Assembly: GCA_035359995.1 (NCBI GenBank)
Contig: DAORZT010000002.1
Coordinates: 28,352-92,351 of the forward strand
Length of the DNA: 64,000 nt
Direction: 5' to 3'
Source: JAKPCT01 sp029553165
GTDB taxonomy: Bacteria > Bacillota > UBA4882 > UBA8346
Shown: positions 8,453 through 17,231 of the stretch, piece after piece
Position numbering within the stretch: position 1 is the first letter of the stretch
How the letters are laid out: each line of letters begins with the position of its first letter
Program-made: the position numbers and the translations under genes
Notes under the pieces: generated by a model
What the model was told of the DNA's origin: nothing
The model's database searches: none
What the model saw: only the letters and a program-made list of their open reading frames with translations

Positions 8453-10561
8453 ATGAAGTCACATGATTACTATAGAAAAAAGGCTGAAGAACTTGTATCT
8501 CAAATGACAATTGAGGAACAAGCAAGTCAACTGACATATAAATCTCCAGCCATTGAAAGGCTGGGAGTCCCTGCATACAACTGGTGGAATGAAGCCTTAC
8601 ACGGAGTTGCCCGCGCCGGAACCGCTACTGTTTTCCCCCAGGCAATCGGAATGGCGGCAATCTTTGATGATCACTTTTTAACCAAGGTTGCTAAGGCAAT
8701 TGCCCTTGAAGCAAGAGCAAAATATAACGAAAGTTCCAAGCATGGGGACCGGGATATCTATAAAGGTTTAACCTTGTGGTCTCCCAATGTAAATATTTTT
8801 CGTGATCCGCGCTGGGGCAGAGGCCACGAAACCTATGGCGAAGACCCCTTTTTATCCAGCCGGTTAGGAGTTAGTTTTATCAAAGGACTCCAGGGAGATT
8901 CGGAATTTTTAATGACAGCAGCCTGTGTGAAACATTTTGCTGTCCACAGCGGTCCCGAGGATTTACGCCATGAGTTCAATGCCGAAGTATCATTGAAAGA
9001 TCTATGGGAGACCTATCTGCCGGCTTTTGAAGCCTGTGTCAAAGAAGGACAGGTTGAAGCGGTGATGGGCGCCTATAACCGTACTAATGGCGAGCCTTGT
9101 TGCGGCAGTTATGCCCTGCTGCGAGATATTTTAAGAGAACAATGGGGTTTCCAAGGGCACGTTGTTTCTGACTGCTGGGCCATCAAAGACTTCCACATGT
9201 ACCATATGGTCACGAAGACTCCCGAAGAATCAGTAGCCTTGGCAATTGATGCCGGGTGTGATTTAAACTGTGGCAATATGTACCTGATGCTGCTTGTTGC
9301 CTTAAAAGAGGGTCTAATCACCGAAGAGCATATTACCAGAGCGGCGGTACGACTCTTCACCACCCGGTTTAAACTGGGACTCTTCGATCAAACTGATTTT
9401 GACAATATACCATATGAAGTTGTCGACTGTAAAGAACATCAGGAACTGGCGATCGAAGCCGCCCGAAAAGGCGCCGTCTTATTGAAAAACGATGGGATCT
9501 TACCGATCGATAAAAAGCAGGTCAAGACGATCGGGGTAATCGGACCGAATGCCGATAGCCGCCTGGCGTTAAAAGGAAACTATTACGGAAGTGCTTCACG
9601 TTATATTACATTACTGGAAGGGATCCAGGATGAAGCCGGTGATTCGATCCGAGTCCTCTATTCAATCGGCTGTGAATTGGTTAAAGACCGCAGCGAAGTA
9701 TTGGCCCAAGCCAACGACCGGCTGATGGAAGCAGTTACGGTAGCGGAGCATAGTGATTTGGTAATCCTCTGCCTTGGACTTGATGAGACCATCGAAGGCG
9801 AAGAGGGCGATGAAGGTAACAATTATGCCTCCGGAGATAAACCGGATATCGAATTGCCAGCCGTGCAGAAGAATTTACTTGAGAAGATCGTTGCCACTGG
9901 TAAGCCGACCATCCTCTGCCTCATTGCCGGAAGCGCGATCAACTTAAGTTTTGCCCACGAACATTGTAACGCTGTTTTGACGACCTGGTATCCGGGAGCA
10001 AGAGGCGGCAAAGCAATTGCTGATCTGTTGTTTGGCAACTGCTCGCCGTCCGGAAAACTGCCGGTTACGTTCTACCGTTCTTTGGATAACCTGCCTCCGT
10101 TCACGGACTACTCAATGAAAAACCGGACTTACCGGTATATCGAAGAAGAACCGTTGTATCCCTTTGGCTACGGTTTAACTTATGGCAATGCTGTCTGCAA
10201 AAGTGCCGAACTGGTTGGAACCGTAGAACTTGAAAAAGATCTTGAGATCACGGCAACAGTCCAAAATCAAAGCAACATTGCCATTGAAGACGTGTTACAG
10301 ACTTATATTAAAGATGAACAATCAAAATATGCTGTCCGCAACACCAGCCTTTGCGGCTTTTTACGAGTTGCCTTAGGCGCACACGAAGAGAAAGTAGTTA
10401 AACTAACAATCTCCTTTAATTCGCTTAAAGTGGTGAACGACCAGGGTGAACGGATCCTCGACAGTAAGAAGTTTAAGTTATACGTCGGTTTCTCCGGACC
10501 TGATGCCCGCAGTATCGAATTAACCGGCAAAACCCCGGTTTGTATTCCAATTGAATTATAA
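8453..10561 (+). CDS. glycoside hydrolase family 3 (beta-glucosidase/beta-xylosidase-like)
   Basis: 702 aa cytoplasmic enzyme without signal peptide. The N-terminal GH3 barrel carries WWNEALHGVAR (44-54), WSPNVNIFRDPRWGRG and ETYGEDPF, and the nucleophile Asp is in VVSDCWAI at about residue 240. The alpha/beta sandwich begins near 340 (AARKGAVLLKNDGILP) and a fibronectin-III-like end follows PFGYGLTYG. The WxPNxNIxRDPRWGRG and NEALHG pattern is typical of the plant/bacterial beta-xylosidase-type branch. The second ATG (8453) is preferred because GGAG is 8 bases away; the ATG at 8447 is only 2 bases from it. Likely cleaves imported xylo- or gluco-oligosaccharides. Stands alone, flanked by a promoter and a terminator. 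Confidence 0.93.
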   Translation: MKSHDYYRKKAEELVSQMTIEEQASQLTYKSPAIERLGVPAYNWWNEALHGVARAGTATVFPQAIGMAAIFDDHFLTKVAKAIALEARAKYNESSKHGDRDIYKGLTLWSPNVNIFRDPRWGRGHETYGEDPFLSSRLGVSFIKGLQGDSEFLMTAACVKHFAVHSGPEDLRHEFNAEVSLKDLWETYLPAFEACVKEGQVEAVMGAYNRTNGEPCCGSYALLRDILREQWGFQGHVVSDCWAIKDFHMYHMVTKTPEESVALAIDAGCDLNCGNMYLMLLVALKEGLITEEHITRAAVRLFTTRFKLGLFDQTDFDNIPYEVVDCKEHQELAIEAARKGAVLLKNDGILPIDKKQVKTIGVIGPNADSRLALKGNYYGSASRYITLLEGIQDEAGDSIRVLYSIGCELVKDRSEVLAQANDRLMEAVTVAEHSDLVILCLGLDETIEGEEGDEGNNYASGDKPDIELPAVQKNLLEKIVATGKPTILCLIAGSAINLSFAHEHCNAVLTTWYPGARGGKAIADLLFGNCSPSGKLPVTFYRSLDNLPPFTDYSMKNRTYRYIEEEPLYPFGYGLTYGNAVCKSAELVGTVELEKDLEITATVQNQSNIAIEDVLQTYIKDEQSKYAVRNTSLCGFLRVALGAHEEKVVKLTISFNSLKVVNDQGERILDSKKFKLYVGFSGPDARSIELTGKTPVCIPIEL

Positions 10562-10586
10562 GGCACGCTTATTACGCAATGAATGC

Positions 10587-10625
10587 AACAGGCAAGCATC
10601 TTCTGAAGAGCTTGCCTGTTTTATA
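10587..10625 (+). terminator. intrinsic terminator after the GH3 gene
   Basis: 11-bp perfect stem (AACAGGCAAGC / GCTTGCCTGTT) followed by TTTTAT. The Rhs remnant starts right after it, so this hairpin marks the left edge of the accessory island. Confidence 0.85.
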
Positions 10626-10646
10626 CTAACTACAAGTCCGTGAAGC

Positions 10647-11535
10647 ATGGCTGCCAAGGTGGAACAGAATGAATCCGGGTGGAGCCGTGAAGGGGAATAT
10701 GAAGGTGTAAGCTACAGGTTTGACAGAGCCGGTAATCTGGTTGAACGAAAGGGAGATAAGGAAACAAGCTTTGTATGGGATGGAAACCAGCGACTGATTG
10801 AGAGTATTACCAACGGATACACAACATCATATAAATATGACCCGTTGGGGAGGAGAATTTGCAAGGAAACGGACGGTGAAGTTACACGCTTCTATTGGGA
10901 CGGAAATGCACTTATGGGTGATTCCCGGACAGAAGCGGTAGAGGATTCAAGTACCAGGCTTCGGGAGTTTATATATTATCCCTATACATTTGAACCTCTG
11001 GCAATGCTCCAAACGCATACCAGGATGAAGAAGCCGACGGGCAGGAGAATCTTTATCTATACCACAATGACATAAACGGCTGTCCCACAAGGCTTATGGA
11101 ACCGGATGGCAAAGTGGTGTGGGCTGCCAGGTATGATGCCCTGGGCAAGCTTGAAAGTATACCGGTTCATTTATCAGCCAGGACCCGCTGGGATTAGTAG
11201 CCGGATTGAATGTGTATGCATATGCGCCAAATGTTTGGGCATGGACAGATCCATTGGGATTGAAGGCTAAAAATATTAGAAAGGTTGCGAGAGATGGTAA
11301 GGTTAATTATAAACAGATGTCAAATAATGACCTTATACAAGAAATAGTTCCTGTTAAAAGAGGTACAAAAGGTAGCACAAGGCTTGATGTTTATGACCCT
11401 GCTACAGGTACAGTGTGGGATTATATATTTACAATCAATCCAGGTCAAGGCTTAAAACAGAAGCAGATTAATAAAATTCTAAAAGAAGGGCCATTAAATA
11501 TTAATCATAATAGAATATTTGAAGTAAATCCATAG
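10647..11535 (+). pseudogene. decayed Rhs/YD-repeat gene with intact C-terminal toxin tip
   Basis: Remnant of a YD-repeat (Rhs) polymorphic toxin. The first frame (to about 11030) holds YD motifs such as YRFDRAGNLVERKGD and YKYDPLGRRICKETDG. At about 11030 the reading continues in another frame as LYLYHNDINGCPTRLMEPDG. Near 11160 a deletion joins GKLES to FISQDPLGL, after which the last frame (11206-11535) is intact: NVYAYAPNVWAWTDPLGLK, then an 80-residue tip KVNYKQMSNNDLIQ to NRIFEVNP. The tip has LDVYDPATGTVWDY and PGQGLKQKQINKI, like a group of Rhs tips that look like restriction-endonuclease folds; the expected Lys after the second acid is Ile here. No start region or secretion signal remains. 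The probable immunity gene follows. Confidence 0.8.
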
Positions 11536-11575
11536 TGATTATTAAGAAATACATGTGAAGGTAAGGGAGTTATTG

Positions 11576-12238
11576 ATGCCACTAAAAAAAATAACAAAGG
11601 CAGATGAAAAAAGGATGACGAAGGATTGGCAAGAATTATTTCCAGAATTGAGCATCTATAAGAATATGAGATTATTAAATAGGCTAGGACCGCTACTAGT
11701 TGGGATTTGTCTTGAAAAGGATTCCGGAAATTACGCGTATAATCCAATATTCCATGTTCATAATTTATGTAGGGGATTTACGACGGTATCTTTAACACTG
11801 GCAATGCAAATAAAAAATTATCATTTAATGTTATCATGGCATGAAAAAAAGTACAAAGAATTAGCCGAAAGGATTAGGAATGACATGCAAATTATCCCAT
11901 TTAAAGGGCCTGTATATTTATCAACAATTATAAATGCATATAAGACATATATCGCTACTACTAATATTCCTTTTCAAATACACCTTTATGAGGATATTAT
12001 TCTTATAAGCGCATGGTGTGGTAGTACAAAAGAAGTTGAAAGAAGTTTAAAATATGCCCAAGATGATATTTGTAATTGGCCTGAATATGTAAAAGAAAAA
12101 ATCGGTGGTTTTGATAAGTGGTTTATGGATATAAAAATGAAAGCTCAAGATGTGGAATCTTTGCGGTCTATTTCTGAAAAACAAATTGAAGAATTAAAGG
12201 TTGCAAATCTTCCAGTGAGAGAGATAATACTAGATTAA
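11576..12238 (+). CDS. hypothetical protein, probable immunity protein
   Basis: 220 aa, soluble, no recognised domain. It begins 40 bases after the Rhs tip in the same direction, the usual place of the cognate immunity gene, which is the only basis for the role. The ATG at 11576 is chosen because AAGGGAG lies 6 bases upstream; an in-frame GTG at 11555 lacks a site. AT-rich codon use unlike the GH3 gene but like the Rhs tip. The middle is Tyr/Ile-rich (NAYKTYIATTNIPFQIHLY) and the end is charged. Confidence 0.7.
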   Translation: MPLKKITKADEKRMTKDWQELFPELSIYKNMRLLNRLGPLLVGICLEKDSGNYAYNPIFHVHNLCRGFTTVSLTLAMQIKNYHLMLSWHEKKYKELAERIRNDMQIIPFKGPVYLSTIINAYKTYIATTNIPFQIHLYEDIILISAWCGSTKEVERSLKYAQDDICNWPEYVKEKIGGFDKWFMDIKMKAQDVESLRSISEKQIEELKVANLPVREIILD

Positions 12239-12282
12239 TGATTTAGGGTAGTGTAACAGCTTATCCTTTTTATTTTCTTTAT

Positions 12283-12453
12283 ATGTCTAAGCAATTTTTG
12301 ATCTGCGACGAATGGGGATATGCTCCATTTGAAAAAGATGGCTCACAACTTTTGTTTCAGGTAATTTCAGAATGTTACGAGAAAAGGAGCGTGATAATCA
12401 CAACGAATTTGGAATTTCTCCTTGAATCTCAAACAATGAACATGGAGGCATGA
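12283..12453 (+). pseudogene. IS21-family istB fragment
   Basis: A 56-codon frame encodes FLICDEWGYAPFEKDGSQLL, then FQVISECYEKRSVIITTNLEF, which is the Walker B and sensor region of the IS21 helper ATPase IstB (usually about 250 aa). The Walker A part and everything before it are missing, and the reading departs from the family after NLEF. No istA and no inverted repeats were seen nearby. A relic of an insertion at the edge of the Rhs island. Confidence 0.8.
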
Positions 12454-12722
12454 TGTTAATATTGGAAAAATTAAAGGTTACGACGTTATCAGATATTTCC
12501 CATTTTATCCTCCCTGTTTTTTTTAAACCCAGGCAACCACTATGAAACGTCTATTTGATACAAAAATCGCCGCCAGACTCTAGCATTGGGATATTACTTC
12601 ATATAGCAAAAGAAGTATCAGAGGAATTTGAAATGGTAAAGCAGATAAGTATTTACCAGTAGCAATGGCATATGAAAGTAATGGCAAGAACATTCTCCAC
12701 CAGATGCTGGAGAATAAATATT

Positions 12723-12989
12723 TTATGCCAATAGTTTTCCTAAATTATGAGACAAAGCCCGCTTACTATAGATAACTGGCACTCCTTCTTTTCTCGCCTG
12801 CTTTTTAATGCTATACATCAATAAATGGTTAACAAAATCACAAAAGATAATTATTTGGGTGACCCGTTTAGGGATACTTTTCTTATTACAATTTTTGCTT
12901 CGCCCGGACCAATGGATAATCTCATTATCCAGAGTTATTTTTTCCTGAATCTTTCCTAATCGGTCCGCCCCAACAATTAAAACAGCCAT
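12723..12989 (-). CDS. DUF2325 domain protein
   Basis: 88 aa from the ATG at 12989, 8 bases after AGGGGTG; an in-frame GTG at 12998 overlaps that site. The family signature is clear: MAVLIVGADRLGKI, HWSGRSKNCNKKSIPK, IIIFCDFVNHLLMY and VPVIYSKRALSHNL. Full family length. Function of DUF2325 is not established; the fold is Rossmann-like and a conserved CN/SGR pattern suggests ligand binding. The surrounding sequence is non-coding relic DNA, and the gene stands alone. Confidence 0.9.
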   Translation of the reverse strand: MAVLIVGADRLGKIQEKITLDNEIIHWSGRSKNCNKKSIPKRVTQIIIFCDFVNHLLMYSIKKQARKEGVPVIYSKRALSHNLGKLLA

Positions 12990-12998
12990 TTGTTTCAC

Positions 12999-13374
12999 CC
13001 CTATTTCATATTAAAATCTTTAAAGAATCGGCTAAAAATTCAGTTCTTTTTTGATGTTTTATTTTCGTGTCCCTTCGTTATTAAATTATACTAATCCTAT
13101 CTGTTTACTAATATATGCCCATATTATTACACTATCCCATTTTTGTCAATTGCCTTTACCTATTCTTTACAAAAGAGGATCCTGACTTGGGTCTTATATG
13201 TTATTATTAAATTAGAAGGATAACATATTTAGATAAAAAGGGAGTTGTTTGCTAGCCTCAATCCCGGCAAGTTCAAGTTCCTTACAATATCTCCATGCAA
13301 CTGCTTTTGTTCTATGAAATTTTATTCTTGATTTGATTCTCGTTCATAGCTTCACCGAATATCTTTTTACTTTT
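12999..13374. other. 376-base gap, no intact gene
   Basis: AT-rich upstream region of the DUF2325 gene and downstream of the 13375 gene. On the minus strand around 13250-13325 one frame reads AVAWRYCKELELAGIEASK, which looks like coding relic but has no start and is bounded by stops; I do not recognise it. Confidence 0.4.
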
Positions 13375-13812
13375 CTAGTACCTTGAAGGCAAAACGTCGT
13401 TATAATAAATCCTTTCACTTTTCTTCGCAAAATAATTCCAAAAAATATTGCCAACTATATGTTCATCTTTCCATTCTCCATCAATGTAATTCTGTAAGAT
13501 CCATTTTCTTGGAGTGTTGCCTGCTAATATTTCTTTGATTCGCATCTTGTAACTTAATAAATCCCGCACTAATCCCATCACCGACTTTAATGTTTCCGAA
13601 AAATCATCATCAATAACCTCAAAATGGTCATGAAAGCCTTTATCGGTATTAACATAAATGTAATTTTCATTATGATAGCCAATAGTTATATCAAACCCTT
13701 GATCTGTTTTTTTCTTAAATAAAATTTCTTGATTGTTATTTTTCCATTCATAATCTAAAGAAGGATAATCCTTAATTAACTCAGATACATAATCATAAAA
13801 GATATTTCCCAT
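13375..13812 (-). CDS. hypothetical protein in the Rhs island
   Basis: 145 aa from the ATG at 13812 (GGTGAT 7 bases upstream); an in-frame ATG at 13845 has no binding site. Acidic, soluble, rich in Tyr/Asp/Asn (GYHNENYIYVNTDKGFHDHF). No recognised domain. The size, acidity and place between two Rhs genes fit an orphan immunity protein, but there is no direct evidence. Confidence 0.6.
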   Translation of the reverse strand: MGNIFYDYVSELIKDYPSLDYEWKNNNQEILFKKKTDQGFDITIGYHNENYIYVNTDKGFHDHFEVIDDDFSETLKSVMGLVRDLLSYKMRIKEILAGNTPRKWILQNYIDGEWKDEHIVGNIFWNYFAKKSERIYYNDVLPSRY

Positions 13813-13876
13813 TTTATCATCACCGTTTTCGTTAAATGTTCCCATGTTTTAGTATATTCCCTACTCTACGCATTGC

Positions 13877-14110
13877 TTAACTCAAGCAAATAAACAATGC
13901 TATTGAAAAAGCAATTATTAATGATAAAAACTTTTTGTATTTTAAGACTGTCCTTATTAAAATATAATTCAAAAAACTAATTACGATCACAATCAGAAGA
14001 TCGCTAGTAACCCATGGCAATAAATATGTCCAACCGCACAAAATTTCATCAATAAACACTTCAAGTAATATTAAACCCAATAAAAAAAGTCTTCCCAAAA
14101 ATCTCTTCAT
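13877..14110 (-). CDS. small membrane protein
   Basis: 77 aa with three hydrophobic segments (about residues 6-20, 36-55 and 60-76). GGAAGAG lies 5 bases before the ATG. No family recognised. It sits upstream of the 145-aa gene on the same strand; both may be immunity or accessory genes of the Rhs island. Confidence 0.55.
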   Translation of the reverse strand: MKRFLGRLFLLGLILLEVFIDEILCGWTYLLPWVTSDLLIVIVISFLNYILIRTVLKYKKFLSLIIAFSIALFICLS

Positions 14111-14338
14111 TTTAACTCTTCCATTTCAAATACTTTGGTCAGAGCGAGCACAATTACTTTTTACTAATATGAACCAACTCTAACGCCTGTAGTTGCTCCG
14201 CAATCACCTTATCAAAAACCCAATAAACTTGGTCAAACATAAACTTTTTTCATCTCGCCACAATAATGCCACCTCCTGTTTTTAATTTACCAGAGTTAAG
14301 ACACTTTTGTCCAAAGAAATTAGGGGGCTAAAAAGATA

Positions 14339-15118
14339 CTATATATCTATCTTCAGTGGCATCTTTTTATAGTTTTCAACTTGCTCTTTAGAAATGATGC
14401 CTTCCGCCCCCATTAAGTCCATTACCCGATTACGCTTAATCTCAATATAATCTTTTCTTTTAAAATTTTGTTCATTCTTTAACACAGCATCCAATGTATC
14501 TACCGCAATACCAACTAAGATCGCAATCTCATCGGGCTGTAATTTTGCTAGGTCTTTTCCAAAATAATATTGAGCTGCTGTTGCAATTCCAAAAATCCCA
14601 TCTCCGTAGTATAAATTATTAAGATAAGCTTCCAGTATCTTTTCCTTAGAAAGACTACTCTCAATTTTATATGCTACAATTGCTTCTTCAGGTATTGAAG
14701 GAATTGCATTTCTTTGAACTATTAACAAATTACGCGCAACTTTTAGGGTGATTCCTGGAGTATAAGAATCAAAATTTCTACCAGTCAATCCCGAACAGAA
14801 CAATTTTAAGTTAGCCAATGTATTATCATTAAAAAATTGACGGTCTTTTAATTTAAGCAAAGTTGTTATTACATCAGAGGGTACTTGTGAGACTGTAATT
14901 TTAGTCTGTTTTGATACCGGTAAACTTATGTCTCTCCTCTCTTTACGGTCATAAAATGTTATTAAGTTGTATTTGGTAAGAGGTAAATCAATCAGATTTA
15001 CATTAACCGTTAAGGGATACCATAATTTATATACAAAGAATATCAATCCAATAGCGATAATACCTGTAATAAGCAATAGCCATTTTTCTTTCATAGCTTC
15101 TGCCGCTTGAGCTCTCAT
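14339..15118 (-). CDS. GT51-like peptidoglycan transglycosylase domain protein, active site altered
   Basis: 259 aa. A membrane anchor (about 13-30) precedes a domain matching the glycosyltransferase 51 domain of class A penicillin-binding proteins and MtgA. Conserved parts: TPGITLKVARNLL (120-132, in place of GGSTITQQLAKNL), IESSLSKEKILEAYLNNLYYG (152-172) with the second key Glu at 153, and AAQYYFGKDLAKLQPDEIA. The first catalytic Glu, normally in EDRxF, is replaced: LKDRQFF (90-96) has Lys at 91. No transpeptidase domain. It is probably inactive or changed in activity. Lies between two Rhs genes, with AT-rich codon use. Confidence 0.75.
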   Translation of the reverse strand: MRAQAAEAMKEKWLLLITGIIAIGLIFFVYKLWYPLTVNVNLIDLPLTKYNLITFYDRKERRDISLPVSKQTKITVSQVPSDVITTLLKLKDRQFFNDNTLANLKLFCSGLTGRNFDSYTPGITLKVARNLLIVQRNAIPSIPEEAIVAYKIESSLSKEKILEAYLNNLYYGDGIFGIATAAQYYFGKDLAKLQPDEIAILVGIAVDTLDAVLKNEQNFKRKDYIEIKRNRVMDLMGAEGIISKEQVENYKKMPLKIDI

Positions 15119-15617
15119 CTTCTGATCCCCGCTATAATAAATATTTCAAAAAGCTTGTCCTAAAACCAATAATAAGCCGTGTTTTTTGGCGATTCAAGTC
15201 TTGTCAGAATGTGCAGCTTTAATTTTTTCATCCTGTCTGCCAGACCTGACGTTTTATGAGCTTCAAATATTATAATTGAACTTGCAAATATCAAGGGCTT
15301 TTTTTACCGCTTTTGCCAATTCTACTAGGCGGTACTTCTTTTTTCAAAGTTTAGTTTTGTTTATTACAGGAATGCTCCTTTTATTAAATTTATTTGTTTA
15401 TCAAGCAACATTGTAAAGAGGTTGCATTGCTGCTAAATCTATAAACTAACTTAAACTTCACTTTTATCCTTTTCAACCTTATCTTAAGCTCTATCAAAAA
15501 TTCACCCAAATTCCAAAAGATTCCTGCTTTTGCTAATCAAAAACCCGGAAGCTAACCGGGTTAATGAATTACAGGCGAATAAAAAAACTTCGTTGCCAAT
15601 ACATGTCTGGCAAAAGA
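15119..15617. other. 499-base gap, mostly non-coding
   Basis: AT-rich, no convincing open frame with a binding site on either strand. It contains the terminator of the DUF805 gene at 15542-15562. The rest may hold the promoter of the transglycosylase-like gene, but no clear -35/-10 pair was found. Confidence 0.5.
15542..15562 (-). terminator. intrinsic terminator after the DUF805 gene
   Basis: Stem AACCCGG / CCGGGTT, 7-base loop; on the minus strand it is followed by TTTGATT. Marks the end of the Rhs-DUF805 unit. Confidence 0.7.
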
Positions 15618-15971
15618 TTATTGTAATTTAATTAATGGATCATCTCCATATAAATTTTTACCATCCGTTCCTTTTTTGATTAATAATAGAAAATAAAAAT
15701 AGATATTAATTATTGGTACTATCAACAGTATTATATTATTTCCAGGCATCTCAATATCATGAAATCTTTTTACTGTTATGGATATATACTTAACAATTGA
15801 AATAACAAATACTAATAATACTAAAAACTTTTGAATTAACAATCCTTTATATAATTCCGTTATTAAATTCAATAATAATACCATAAAAATTGAATAAATT
15901 AAAAATTTAGCTCTATTAATTCTGCCCTTTGTTGCAAAAAATTTACCCATTTTTTCAAAAATATTCTTCAT
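15618..15971 (-). CDS. DUF805 membrane protein, possible immunity partner
   Basis: 117 aa. Recognised by GRINRAKFLIY near the start, TVKRFHDIEMPG in the middle and GTDGKNLYGDDP at the end, the DUF805 pattern. Three to four membrane segments. The ATG at 15971 is 7 bases from GAGGG; the ATG at 15977 is too close to it. It begins 12 bases after the stop of the Rhs gene on the same strand, the position of an immunity gene, so it may protect against the Rhs C-terminal tip (inference). DUF805 proteins are also common stand-alone membrane proteins. Confidence 0.8.
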   Translation of the reverse strand: MKNIFEKMGKFFATKGRINRAKFLIYSIFMVLLLNLITELYKGLLIQKFLVLLVFVISIVKYISITVKRFHDIEMPGNNIILLIVPIINIYFYFLLLIKKGTDGKNLYGDDPLIKLQ

Positions 15972-15983
15972 TTTCATTCCCTC

Positions 15984-17231
15984 TTATTTATTTCGCTCTG
16001 AAATCTCATCGGGACGGTTATCTTCGTACTCTGCGCCATCTGAAACCCAAAATTTAAGAGCTTTATTTATTCGTTCAATCTCAATTTTATCATATTCAGT
16101 ATTAACTTTTATTTCATGCTCTAATCTTTCTTTTTCAGTTTTTAATTTATGGTATTCCTCAAGCTCTTTCTTAGTTAATACTTTCTTATTTTCTAGTATT
16201 CTAAGTCTTGCTTTAACTTTATCTAAATTTGCATTAGCTTCGACTAAAAAAGCTTTTCTTTGTTCAAAAATAACAACATATGGGTCAACCTTCTCATCCA
16301 CTAATGCCCCTATTTTACCTAAAAAATCGATGGTTTTTGAAGGAATAAAACCTCCAAAGGAAATTATTAATTTATAACCTGTTATCTCATCTTCTTTTGT
16401 ACAATATTTAGTTTGATTGAATGTAGATGAACCGACAGGTTTATATCCATCTGGGTCTATAAAATTTATTGGATTATTATTACAATAAGCAAACCAATTT
16501 CTCCCATCCTTAATCGGATCCTGACTTATAAACATCCCCACTACCGGGTCATAGAACCGGGCACCAAAATACTTCAACCCGATGCCTTCATCTTCCCGCT
16601 TGCCGGTATAATCATACTGACCATTTAATCCCGGAACTTTAAGCCTGATACCGTCAAACTTTACAGTCATCCCCGGAGCATTCTTTTGCGACAGGCGAAT
16701 CTCCATCGAAGCTGCGTCTGCCGGTGAGTGTGACTTGAGAGTAAACTGTTTCCAACCTGAGCCGGAATGACCCAGCGCTCCGGTATCATCAATTTTAATT
16801 ATATTACCATAAGTATCATAATAAACCAACTCAGCATGAGCTTTCGTAGCTTCAGCACCATCTGAATAGTAATATCCGGTTAGCTCATAGTCGGTATTCG
16901 GTGATGCATAAAGATCACTTAATACCCAAGCAGCATTTGACCCATTATTATCAGAAGTTATCTTTAAAGCAGCACTGTTATTTAAACCTCCTGAACTTTC
17001 ATAAACACAACTACTGTTTCCATCGCTTACTTTTTGCCACTTATCTACTACTTTATTGGCTACAGGAGTTAAACTTCCACCCAATATCCTCTGACGGCTT
17101 ATATTTATTATTTGCATTAACAAACTTGCTTGTACATTGATTATTTCCATATCACCGTTGATAATACCATCATCATACTCATTAACACTCTCCAGGTTAC
17201 CCCAGGCATCATACTTACACAATCCAACCAA
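15984..17231 (-). pseudogene. Rhs/YD-repeat protein, C-terminal part (after frameshift)
   Basis: This frame continues the large Rhs gene after a single-base shift near 17243. It starts at DGRLVGLCKYDAWGNLESV, then carries an insert of about 170 residues (17141-16610) resembling a family 4/9-type carbohydrate-binding beta-sandwich (WVLSDLYASPNTDYELTGYY, HSGSGWKQFTLK, MTVKFDGIRLKV). The core-closing motif YDYTGKREDEGIGLKYFGAR, then FYDPVVGMFISQDP, follows. The variable tip (about 150 residues after NPINFIDPDGY) has a hydrophobic part and a long coiled coil (about 16080-16260) and ends in NRPDEISERNK. The tip shows no recognised toxin family. The DUF805 gene follows by 12 bases. Confidence 0.8.

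Noticed and set aside
12454..12722. Further genes after the istB relic
   Set aside because: Frames are short, interrupted, and without binding sites; only an unassigned hairpin ATTCTCCA / TGGAGAAT was found near 12692-12718.
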